Assembly: GCF_900496965.1 (NCBI RefSeq)
Contig: NZ_UFQB01000011.1
Location: 117,046-181,045, forward strand
Length of the DNA stretch: 64,000 nucleotides
Direction of reading: 5' to 3'
Source of the DNA: Achromobacter agilis
Lineage (GTDB): Bacteria; Pseudomonadota; Gammaproteobacteria; Burkholderiales; Burkholderiaceae_B
The position numbers were made by a program, and so were the translations under genes. A model generated the notes under the pieces. That model was not told where the DNA came from, did not search any database, and saw only the letters and a list, made by a program, of their open reading frames with translations. This document shows positions 55,253 to 64,000 of the stretch, in pieces. Position 1 is the first letter of the stretch; every line of letters starts with the position of its first letter.

Positions 55253-56977
55253 GGAGGGGGTGACGGTGAGGGCGCCCACCCCCAGCGTCACGAACGGGAA
55301 GAAGCGGGGCACGCCGTAGCGGTCTTCGGCTTCGATGCCGCCGTTGCGGCGGCCTTCGTCGTCATACAGCGCGATGGCGCGCTCGTTGAATTCCGCGATG
55401 ATGCGGCGGGCGCGCTCCATCCAGTCCGGGCTGCGCAGCAGCACGACGAAGTCGTCGCCGCCCACGTGGCCCACGAAATCGCGCTGCGGATCGCAATGGC
55501 GCTTGATGACCTCGGCGGTCAGCATGATCATGTCGTCGCCGCGCCAATAGCCATAGACGTCGTTGAAGGGCTTGAAATTGTTCAGGTCGCCATAGCAGAT
55601 CGTGAAGTCGTCCGCGTCTTCGAGCAGCGTGGCGATGTGCCGGCTGATGGGAATGTTGCCGGGCAGGGAGGTCAGCGGATTGGCGTAGCGCGCCGCCTCG
55701 ATGCGCATCTCGGTCACCGAGCGCACCAGCGTTTCGCCGGTCGCCAGGCCGTCGTAGCGGCCGTCGCGGGTGATGATCAGGCCGTCCATCAGGTAGCGCT
55801 GGTCTTCGGAGATCAGCACGTGGCTCAACTGGTCGATGGACACGTTCAGATCCACCAGCACCGGTTCGGCGTTCATGAAGGTTGAACAGGCGTCGCGGCC
55901 GAATAGTTCGCGGGTGTAGCGCTGCGCGTAGTGTTCCAGGAAGTCGCGCCGGTTGATGATGCCCACCGGCCGGTTGTCGGCGTCCACCACCGCCACGGCG
56001 TGCCTGTCCTTGTGCTCGATGAAGAGCCGGTGCACGTCGTCGTTGGTGTGGGCGGGCAGCAGGGCCGCCGGGGCCTCGACGCGGAGGCTGGCGGCGGTGC
56101 CGCCGACGGCGCGTTGCGGCGCCGACGCGGGCGCGCGCACGCGCAGCGAATCGCGCAGGGGCGGGGCCAGTTCGGTCAGCAGCATTTCTTCCGGGCGGCC
56201 CAGGAACCAGCCCTGGGCGTAGCGGATGTCCAGCTCGCGCACGACAGCCAGGTCCTCGGCGGTCTCGATGCCTTCGGCCACGACCGCGGTGCCCAGGTGC
56301 TGCGCCACCTTCAGGATGGCGCGCACCATGTTCTGCTTGCGTGCGTCCTGGCCGATGCCGTCGAAGAAATAACGGTCGATCTTGACCAGGTCCGGCTGCA
56401 TCTCGGCCCACAGCTGGAGGTTGGAGTTGCCCACGCCGTAGTCGTCCAGCGCGACGCGCATGCCGTACTCGCGCAGGCAGGCGAACGCGCTGGCCACTTC
56501 GTCCATGTATTCGGACAGCGGATCCTGCTCGGTCAATTCCACGATGATGCTGGACGGCGCGAGTTCGCAATCCTTCAAGAGGCGCCGGGGCATTTCTTCG
56601 CCCCATAGCGTCCAGTAATGGATCAGCGCCGAGCCGGACAGGTTCAGGAACAGCATGCCGGCGGCATCGTGCCGCTCGAAGCCCTGGGCGCCAGCGCGGA
56701 AGCTGGCAAGTTCGAGCTGCGGGTGCAGGCCCTGGCGGCGGGCTTCGGCGAATAACGCGTCGGGGAAATGCAACGCGGTATCGGCCGGCCCGCGGATCAG
56801 GCTTTCGTGGCCGTAAACCCGGCTGTGGGAGAGGTCAACGACCGGCTGGAAGCGCGGTCGCAGCAATCGCTCGCGCAGTATTCCGGCCAGGTTCACGTGC
56901 GAAGACGCGCGGTCCTGGTTGGAGGAGGGCGCGCGGGCTGCGGCCGGCCGGGGCAAAGCGTGATGAATAGGGTCCAT
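55121..56977 (-). CDS. EAL-CBS-GGDEF cyclic-di-GMP protein
   Basis: 618-aa signalling protein: EAL domain about 30-270 (HESLIRG, i.e. E-S-L instead of E-A-L; metal and catalytic residues in NLSG, ELTEQD, DDYGVG, KIDRYF and EGIE are present), then a CBS pair about 300-430 ([23 protein letters not shown]), then GGDEF about 445-600 with the loop GGDDF instead of GGDEF. It may hydrolyse c-di-GMP, with the cyclase half sensory or weakly active, and CBS binding adenine nucleotides. It is tail-to-tail with the chemoreceptor, overlapping 132 bp. Confidence 0.9.
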   Translation of the reverse strand: MDPIHHALPRPAAARAPSSNQDRASSHVNLAGILRERLLRPRFQPVVDLSHSRVYGHESLIRGPADTALHFPDALFAEARRQGLHPQLELASFRAGAQGFERHDAAGMLFLNLSGSALIHYWTLWGEEMPRRLLKDCELAPSSIIVELTEQDPLSEYMDEVASAFACLREYGMRVALDDYGVGNSNLQLWAEMQPDLVKIDRYFFDGIGQDARKQNMVRAILKVAQHLGTAVVAEGIETAEDLAVVRELDIRYAQGWFLGRPEEMLLTELAPPLRDSLRVRAPASAPQRAVGGTAASLRVEAPAALLPAHTNDDVHRLFIEHKDRHAVAVVDADNRPVGIINRRDFLEHYAQRYTRELFGRDACSTFMNAEPVLVDLNVSIDQLSHVLISEDQRYLMDGLIITRDGRYDGLATGETLVRSVTEMRIEAARYANPLTSLPGNIPISRHIATLLEDADDFTICYGDLNNFKPFNDVYGYWRGDDMIMLTAEVIKRHCDPQRDFVGHVGGDDFVVLLRSPDWMERARRIIAEFNERAIALYDDEGRRNGGIEAEDRYGVPRFFPFVTLGVGALTVTPSLCERIRPEDIASAAAHVKHKVKHGNLSLVTERYAGAPLPQLNS

Positions 56978-57180
56978 CGCCGGTGCGTTCAGATACGATC
57001 AGTGACAAGTTGGCCATATTGACAACAAAATATGTCTGCGTTGTTGCGCCGACGACTGGCGCGCAATCTTCAGCCGTCGTCATACGCCTGTCAACAACGA
57101 TTTGGCTTTTGCCCTTTTGGCCCGCAGGGGTATTGAGTGCGGCGCCGGCACGCAAGGGCCGCGGCCTATACAATTTGCCC

Positions 57181-57804
57181 ATGATTGCTCCCAAGATTCC
57201 CGATTCCCTGCGCCGCGTCGTGCTGGCGTCCAACAACGCCGGCAAGCTGCGCGAATTCTCGGCCCTGTTCGCGCCCCTGGGCATCGAATTGGTCCCACAA
57301 GGCGAACTGGGCGTGCCCGAAGCCGAGGAGCCGCACGTTACTTTTGTCGAAAATGCGCTGGCCAAGGCCCGCCACGCCAGCCGTCTGACCGGTTTGCCGG
57401 CTTTGGCGGATGATTCGGGCCTGTGCGTGGCCGCGCTGGAGGGCGCGCCCGGCGTGTACTCCGCGCGCTATGCCAAGATGCATGGCGGCGAAAAGTCCGA
57501 CCAGGCCAACAACGCGCTGCTGGTGAGCAAGCTGGCCGGCGTGGCGGACCGCAGCGCGTGGTACGTGGCGGTGCTGGCCCTGGTGCGTTCGGAAAACGAT
57601 CCCCGGCCGCTCATCGGCGAAGGCCTGTGGCACGGCGAGATCATCGACCAGCCCGAAGGCGCCAACGGCTTTGGCTACGATCCGCATTTCTATCTGCCCG
57701 ATCTGGCGCTGACCGCCGCCACCCTCGATCCCGAGGAGAAAAACCAGGTCAGCCATCGTGCCCGCGCGCTGCGCGAACTGCTCGGCAAGCTGAGCCAGGC
57801 TTGA
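57181..57804 (+). CDS. rdgB: Non-canonical purine NTP pyrophosphatase RdgB
   Basis: 207-aa Ham1/RdgB hydrolase removing ITP, dITP and XTP from the nucleotide pool. Motifs are VLASNNAGKLREF, FVENALAKARHAS, ALADDSGLCVAALEGAPGVYSARYA, GYDPHF and SHRARAL. The length is normal. hemW follows 37 bp downstream, probably co-transcribed. ATG 57181 starts the family consensus. Confidence 0.94.
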   Translation: MIAPKIPDSLRRVVLASNNAGKLREFSALFAPLGIELVPQGELGVPEAEEPHVTFVENALAKARHASRLTGLPALADDSGLCVAALEGAPGVYSARYAKMHGGEKSDQANNALLVSKLAGVADRSAWYVAVLALVRSENDPRPLIGEGLWHGEIIDQPEGANGFGYDPHFYLPDLALTAATLDPEEKNQVSHRARALRELLGKLSQA

Positions 57805-57841
57805 CGAGGGCGCCGCGTGGCGCCAGGCCCAGGAATTACGC

Positions 57842-59065
57842 ATGTCCATCATCATCCCCATCCGCAACGACATGGGCGCGTCGCCGGCGCGCCCGAAGCA
57901 GCCGGCCGGCGCCGCGCTGACCAGCCTGCCGCCGTTGTCGGTCTATGTGCACGTGCCCTGGTGCGTGCGCAAGTGTCCTTATTGCGATTTCAATTCCCAT
58001 GCGGCGCCCGGGGGCGAGATTCCCGAGCGCGCCTATCTGGATGCCCTGCGCAGCGACCTGGAGCAGTCGTTGCCGTCCATCTGGGGGCGGCAGGTGGTGT
58101 CGGTCTTCATCGGCGGCGGCACGCCCAGCCTGCTGTCTTCGGCCGGGCTCGACGAACTGCTGGCCATGCTGCGCGCCTACCTGAATCTCTGGCCCGATGC
58201 CGAGATCACCATGGAGGCCAATCCGGGAACCGCGGAGGCCGGCCGCTTCCAGGACTATGCCGCCAGCGGCGTCACGCGGTTTTCGCTGGGCATCCAGAGT
58301 TTCGATGACGCCCAGCTGAAGAAGTTGGGGCGCATCCACGACGCGGCGCAGGCCAGGGCGGCGATCGAGATGGCGCAGCGCGCTGTGCCGCGCGTGAACC
58401 TGGACATGATGTTCGCCTTGCCCGGGCAAACGCTGGAGGCCTGTCTGACCGATTTACGGCAGGCGGCGGCCTTCGGCACGGAGCACTTGTCGCTGTATCA
58501 CCTGACCATGGAGCCCAACACGGTCTTCGCGAAATTCCCGCCGGAGGACCTGCCGGACGACGACACCAGCGCGGCCATGCAGGACGCCGTGGAGGCGGAA
58601 CTGGCGGCGGCGGGGCTGGGCCGCTACGAGGTGTCGGCCTATGCCCGGCCCGGCGCCCGCTGCCGGCACAACCTGAACTATTGGGAATTCGGCGATTACC
58701 TGGGCATCGGCCCGGGCGCTCATGGCAAGCTGTCGTTCCATGACCGGATCGTGCGCGAAGCCCGGCTGCGCGGCCCCGATTCCTGGATGCAGGCCGCCAT
58801 GGCGCGCGATGGCAGCCATATCGCGGAAAGCCGGCAAGTGGGCCCGGACGAGCTGCCGTTCGAGTTCATGCTGAACGCGCTGCGCCTGAAGGAAGGGGTG
58901 GCTTCCTCGGCCTTCGTCGAACGCACCGGCCTGTCGCTCGCCGTCATTGCGCACCAATTGGAGGCAGCCTCGAAACGGGGCTTGCTGGACGCCGACCCGA
59001 CCCGCCTGCGGGCGACGCCCCTGGGCTGGCGGTTCCTCAATGACCTGCAGGAAATGTTCCTGTAG
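57842..59065 (+). CDS. hemW: HemW radical-SAM heme chaperone
   Basis: 407-aa radical-SAM protein, formerly annotated as oxygen-independent coproporphyrinogen oxidase. The 4Fe-4S motif is C41-x3-C45-x2-C48 in CVRKCPYCDF. HemW_C features such as GPGAHGKLSF and a C-terminal winged helix follow. It lacks the extra N-terminal cysteine pattern of true HemN, supporting HemW, which delivers heme to respiratory proteins. ATG 57842 follows AGGA. Confidence 0.92.
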   Translation: MSIIIPIRNDMGASPARPKQPAGAALTSLPPLSVYVHVPWCVRKCPYCDFNSHAAPGGEIPERAYLDALRSDLEQSLPSIWGRQVVSVFIGGGTPSLLSSAGLDELLAMLRAYLNLWPDAEITMEANPGTAEAGRFQDYAASGVTRFSLGIQSFDDAQLKKLGRIHDAAQARAAIEMAQRAVPRVNLDMMFALPGQTLEACLTDLRQAAAFGTEHLSLYHLTMEPNTVFAKFPPEDLPDDDTSAAMQDAVEAELAAAGLGRYEVSAYARPGARCRHNLNYWEFGDYLGIGPGAHGKLSFHDRIVREARLRGPDSWMQAAMARDGSHIAESRQVGPDELPFEFMLNALRLKEGVASSAFVERTGLSLAVIAHQLEAASKRGLLDADPTRLRATPLGWRFLNDLQEMFL

Positions 59066-59072
59066 CGGTTAG

Positions 59073-59121
59073 GCACCATAATGGGGCATTCGTGCCCCAT
59101 GCTTTGCACCATTCTGGTGCT
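59073..59121 (+). promoter_or_regulatory. Two NtrC-binding sites upstream of glnA
   Basis: Site A is GCACCATAATGGGGC (59073-59087) and site B is TGCACCATTCTGGTGCT (59105-59121). Both fit the NtrC dyad TGCACCA-N3-TGGTGCA, site B almost perfectly. Their centres are 33 bp apart, about three helical turns, similar to the enhancer pair of E. coli glnA. They lie 60-100 bp upstream of the sigma-54 promoter. Confidence 0.85.
59081..59100. other. Perfect hairpin with TTCG loop, possible hemW terminator
   Basis: ATGGGGCA-TTCG-TGCCCCAT, 8-bp perfect arms with a TTCG tetraloop, 15 bp after the hemW stop. It shares its left arm with NtrC site A, so it could be a transcript-end structure, part of an extended NtrC-binding array, or both. 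There is no T-tract. Confidence 0.45.
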
Positions 59122-59173
59122 ACATTTTCTTCTGACGACAATGCCACCCCCCGGGAATCCCTGGGGCGAAACC

Positions 59174-59189
59174 TGGCACGCATATTGCT
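59174..59189 (+). promoter_or_regulatory. Sigma-54 promoter of glnA
   Basis: TGGCACGCATATTGCT matches the sigma-54 consensus TGGCAC-N5-TTGCW exactly: GG at -24 (59175-59176) and GC at -12 (59187-59188) with 10 bp between. The expected start is near 59200, about 50 nt before the glnA ATG. With the NtrC sites upstream and ntrBC downstream, this is a complete nitrogen-limitation circuit. Confidence 0.92.
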
Positions 59190-59249
59190 TCCTTGATTTA
59201 TGCCAGTCGACGGGCAAGACCCTCGACCTTTTTATCTAATGGAGATGAC

Positions 59250-60662
59250 ATGGCAAGCCCGAAAGACGTCCTGAAACAGATCGCCGATAACGAAGTCAAA
59301 TTCGTGGATTTCCGCTTTACCGATACGGTTGGCCGTGAGCACCACGTGTCCGTGCCCACCAGCCAGATCGACGAAGACAAGCTGGAAAGCGGCCAGGCTT
59401 TCGACGGCTCCTCGATCCCGGGCTGGAAGGGCATCGAAGCGTCCGACATGCTCCTCATCCCCGACTGCGCCACCGGCAACCTGGATCCGTTCCGCGAAGA
59501 GCCGACCCTGATCCTGTCGTGCGACGTCGTTGAACCGTCCGACCTGAAGGGCTACGACCGCGACCCGCGTTCGCTGGCCAAGCGCGCCGAAGCCTACCTG
59601 AAGTCCTCCGGCCTGGGCGACACCGCCTACTTCGGTCCGGAGCCCGAATTCTTCGTGTTCGACGGCGTGAGCTGGAACACCGACATGTCGGGCACCTTCG
59701 TCAAGATCAAGTCGGAAGAGGCCTCCTGGTCCACCGGCCTGGATTTCGAAGGCGGCAACACCGGCCACCGTCCCGCCGTGAAGGGCGGCTACTTCCCCGT
59801 GCCCCCGGTCGATTCCTTCCAGGACATGCGTTCGGAAATGTGCCTGCTGATGGAACAGATGGGCGTGCCGGTCGAAGTGCACCACCATGAAGTGGCCGGC
59901 GCCGGCCAGCTCGAAATCGGCACCAAGTTCAGCACGCTGGTGCAGCGCGCCGACTGGACGCAGATCACCAAGTACATCATTCATAACGTGGCCCACGCCT
60001 ACGGCAAGACCGCCACGTTCATGCCCAAGCCCATCGTCGGCGACAACGGTTCCGGCATGCACGTGCACCAGTCGATCTGGAAGGACGGCCAGAACTTGTT
60101 CGCGGGCAACGGCTATGCCGGCCTGTCGGAATTCGCGCTGTACTACATCGGCGGCATCATCAAGCACGCCCGCGCCCTGAACGCCATCACCAACCCGGGC
60201 ACCAACTCGTACAAGCGCCTGGTTCCGCACTACGAAGCCCCGGTCAAGCTGGCCTACTCGGCCCGCAACCGTTCGGCCTCGATCCGCATTCCGTACGTCG
60301 GCAACCCGAAGGGCCGCCGCGTCGAAGCGCGCTTCCCGGACCCCCTGGCCAACCCGTACCTGGCCTTCTCGGCCCTGATGATGGCCGGCCTGGACGGCGT
60401 GCAGAACAAGATTCACCCGGGCGATCCGGCCGACAAGAACCTGTACGACCTGCCGCCGGAAGAAGACGCGAAGATCCCGACCGTCTGCTCCTCGCTGGAA
60501 CAGGCGCTGGAAGCCCTGGACAACGACCGCGAGTTCCTGACCCGCGGCGGCGTGTTCAGCAACGACATGCTCACGGCCTACATCGACCTGAAGATGGGCG
60601 ATGTGAACCGTCTGCGCATGACGACGCACCCGGTCGAGTTCGACATGTACTACAGCCTCTGA
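59250..60662 (+). CDS. glnA: Glutamine synthetase type I
   Basis: 470-aa GSI-beta enzyme joining ammonia and glutamate to glutamine. It starts [25 protein letters not shown] after GGAG. It contains DGSSIPGW, the metal-binding [36 protein letters not shown] and the adenylylation loop NLYDLPPEE with Tyr399, so GlnE-type adenylylation control is expected. Transcription is from the sigma-54/NtrC promoter. ntrB and ntrC follow on the same strand. Confidence 0.97.
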   Translation: MASPKDVLKQIADNEVKFVDFRFTDTVGREHHVSVPTSQIDEDKLESGQAFDGSSIPGWKGIEASDMLLIPDCATGNLDPFREEPTLILSCDVVEPSDLKGYDRDPRSLAKRAEAYLKSSGLGDTAYFGPEPEFFVFDGVSWNTDMSGTFVKIKSEEASWSTGLDFEGGNTGHRPAVKGGYFPVPPVDSFQDMRSEMCLLMEQMGVPVEVHHHEVAGAGQLEIGTKFSTLVQRADWTQITKYIIHNVAHAYGKTATFMPKPIVGDNGSGMHVHQSIWKDGQNLFAGNGYAGLSEFALYYIGGIIKHARALNAITNPGTNSYKRLVPHYEAPVKLAYSARNRSASIRIPYVGNPKGRRVEARFPDPLANPYLAFSALMMAGLDGVQNKIHPGDPADKNLYDLPPEEDAKIPTVCSSLEQALEALDNDREFLTRGGVFSNDMLTAYIDLKMGDVNRLRMTTHPVEFDMYYSL

Positions 60663-60826
60663 TCGCCAGAAGCTGTGGCTGGGGGGAGCGCGATGATGTA
60701 GGCGGATACCAGGGCCCACACCACGCGCACCGCCAGGTCGCGGCTCGACGGATTGCCCGCCAGGCCCCAGGCCTGGCCGGGCAGGGCGCCGGGCTCCGGC
60801 GACGTCGCGTTCCGCTTTCCCCTCAC
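60650..60826 (-). CDS. Possible small membrane protein or gene remnant between glnA and ntrB
   Basis: A 58-codon frame on the opposite strand, starting GTG at 60826, encodes a soluble N-terminal part and one hydrophobic segment ([20 protein letters not shown]) before a stop inside the glnA end. The segment looks more protein-like than a random antisense frame. There is no ribosome site that I can support, so it could be the end of a decayed gene. Function unknown. Confidence 0.25.
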   Translation of the reverse strand: MRGKRNATSPEPGALPGQAWGLAGNPSSRDLAVRVVWALVSAYIIALPPATASGDQRL

Positions 60827-60834
60827 ATTCGGGT

Positions 60835-61907
60835 ATGTTGAAAATGAATGTAGAAGCTCTCGATCTGCTAGCCACGTCCGTTTTCCTGGTCAACGAGCGC
60901 GGCCATATCGAATATGCCAATGCGGCCGCCGAGGATCTGTTCGGCCGCTCGCGCAAGCAACTGGGCGGGCACTCCGCCGCCACGCTGTTCGACAGTCCGG
61001 AAAACATCCAGTCCTCCATCGATCGTGCCGCCGCCGGACGCTATGCCGACGTGAGGCAACTGGCCTGCCTGCGCCGCGCCACGGAATCCGTGGAAGTCTC
61101 GGTGACGACGGTGGGGCTGACCGGCCAGCGCTGGCCGGTGCTGATCGAAACCCGCGAGATCGAGCAGCGCGTGCTGGCCGACCGCAACCACCGCCTGGTC
61201 GACGAGATCGAGGCGCACCGGGAACTGCTGCGCAACCTGGCGCATGAAGTCAAGAATCCCCTGGGCGGCTTGCGCGGCGCCGCGCAATTGCTGGAGGCCG
61301 AGCTGCCGAGCGCGGCCCTGGCCGAGTACACCCAGGTCATCATTTCCGAAGCCGACCGCCTGCAGGCGCTGGTGGACCGCCTGAGCGGCCCGCAACGTGT
61401 GCCGCTGAACGCGCGTCCGGTAAATATCCACGAAATCTGCGAGCGCGTCTGCGCGCTCATCCAAGCCGAGTTCCGCAACGACGTCACGCTGCTGCGCGAC
61501 TACGACGCGTCCGTGCCCGACCTGAAGGGCGATGCCGCCCGCCTGATGCAGGCCGTTCTGAACGTGGCGCGCAACGCCGCACAGGAACTGGTCGCCCGGC
61601 CCGCGGGGCCGCAAACCGAACCCGGTGTCGTTACCCTGCGCACGCGCGTGGCGCGGCAGGTCATGCTCGCGCACAAGCAGCACCGCCTGGCGCTGGTGCT
61701 GTCCATCATCGATAACGGTCCCGGCGTGCCGGACCACATCCGCGACCGCATCTTCCATCCGCTGGTCACGGCCCGTGCCGGCGGAACCGGGCTGGGCCTG
61801 AGCCTGGCCCAGGACTTCGTGCAGCAGCATGGCGGCATCATCGAATTCGAATCCCGACCGGGGCGCACTGAGTTTCGCCTGGTCCTTCCGATGGAGCCTG
61901 CACACTG

Positions 61908-61908
<1 letters not shown>
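60835..61908 (+). CDS. ntrB: Nitrogen regulation histidine kinase NtrB (GlnL)
   Basis: 357-aa cytoplasmic sensor kinase: PAS domain about 1-110 (LLATSVFLVNERGHIEYANAAAEDLF), dimerisation/phosphorylation helix with His137 in NLAHEVKNPLGG, and a HATPase domain with N-box NVARNAAQE, G1 DNGPGVPD and GTGLGLSLAQ. It phosphorylates NtrC under nitrogen limitation and is switched by PII. ATG 60835 is used; ATG 60844 in the same frame is possible. The stop overlaps the ntrC ATG by 1 bp. Confidence 0.95.
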
Positions 61909-63401
<1,493 letters not shown>

Positions 63402-63423
63402 TGCGGCGGGGCAGGGTGTCTCA

Positions 63424-64000
63424 GTGTCTGACACCCGTACGAGATGCCCTTCCTGGTTAAGGCAGCCTTCCCGGGTGTCTGACACCAACATCTACTGCGT
63501 GTCAGACACCCGGGAAACACCCGGGCAGGCCGACAGCCATCGCGTACGGGTGTCAGACACTGGGCGGTTGCGACTACCACGCGCAAGCTGCGCGTCGAAG
63601 ACGAGTGATGCGGCGGGGCAGGGTGTCTCAGTGTCTGACACCCGTACGAGACGCTCTTCCAGGTTAAGACAAGCCTTCCCGGGTGTCTGACACCAACATC
63701 TACTGCGTGTCAGACACCCGGGAAACGCCGCGGCAGGCCGACGGCCATCGCGTACGGGTGTCAGACACTGGGCCGTTGCGACTACCACGCGCAAGCTGCG
63801 CGTCGAAGACGAGTGATGCGGCGGGGCAGGGTGTCTCAGTGTCTGACACCCGTACGAGATGCCCTTCTGGGTTAAGGCAGCCTTCCCGGGTGTCTGACAC
63901 CAACATCTACTGCGTGTCAGACACCCGGGAAACGCCACGGCAGGCCGACGGCCATCGCGTACGGGTGTCAGACACTGGGCCGTTGCGACTATCACGCGCA
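63424..64000. repeat. Palindromic repeat cluster 4: tandem 207-208-bp units with ntrC-tail copies
   Basis: Three tandem units follow ntrC (the third continues past the window). Each holds four GTGTCWGACAC palindromes (twelve in all; starts 63424, 63475, 63499, 63550, 63631, 63683, 63707, 63758, 63839, 63890, 63914, 63965) arranged as two inverted modules of 62-63 bp separated by 13 nt. Each unit also contains a copy of the ntrC 3' end (stops at 63608 and 63816; a partial copy at 63985-64000) lacking the 9 bp AGCTCGGTA. Units differ from each other at only a few bases, so amplification looks recent. Confidence 0.9.

Noticed and set aside
63424..64000. CRISPR array or open reading frames in the tandem repeats
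   Set aside because: The period is 207-208 bp and whole units, including the would-be spacers, are repeated. The frames crossing them use the palindromes as codons and lack ribosome sites.

Overview
The window is high-GC DNA from a free-living betaproteobacterium. Gene content (TRAP carriers, FabV, SpoT, LivHMGF, porin_4-type porin, NtrBC) and the CCCC-rich intergenic repeats suggest Alcaligenaceae of the Bordetella/Achromobacter type. This placement is inferred from content alone; no search could be run. Genes are densely packed, and I saw no rRNA, tRNA, insertion sequence, prophage or CRISPR array.

Layout. 1-3.2 kb: the end of ppiD, then tesA and ybbA, divergent genes whose start codons overlap in a CATG. 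3.2-8.1 kb: a three-gene FbpABC-type ABC importer with a divergent LysR regulator. 8.1-11.1 kb: serB, fabV and a DMT exporter. 11.2-24.4 kb: a catabolic block in which two closely related LysR genes bracket a TRAP transporter, a DUF2848 gene and an amidase. A DUF1445 (D-glutamate cyclase-like) gene and a complete LivKHMGF importer follow. The TRAP operon and the DUF1445 gene have the same promoter, with matching operator, -35, spacer length and -10. 24.7-29 kb: a porin and a second TRAP operon. 29.1-37.8 kb: nudC, a MarR regulator, a fused hydantoinase/oxoprolinase, a C45 amidohydrolase and a GlnHPQ-type amino-acid importer.

37.9-41.1 kb carries the conserved gmk-rpoZ-spoT string. 41.2-48.8 kb is accessory: a thiosulfate dehydrogenase pair (tsdBA), an SDR, an NlpC/P60 hydrolase, amn, lysP, and an orphan antitoxin beside a broken toxin. 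yicC and rph (48.8-50.6 kb) are divergent. A second accessory block (mmgE/prpD, acyl-CoA dehydrogenase, chemoreceptor, EAL-CBS-GGDEF protein) precedes rdgB and hemW. The end is a textbook nitrogen-control locus: glnA behind two NtrC sites and a sigma-54 promoter, then ntrB and ntrC.

The most unusual structure is a family of palindromic repeats built on GTGTCWGACAC, with 25 copies in four intergenic clusters (24.4, 37.8, 50.7 and 63.4-64.0 kb). Pairs of palindromes make a module of constant length, 61-63 bp in all ten cases, often placed as two inverted modules able to fold into a long hairpin. At the right edge this hairpin has been amplified in tandem (period 207-208 bp) together with a copy of the last codons of ntrC that carries a 9-bp in-frame deletion.
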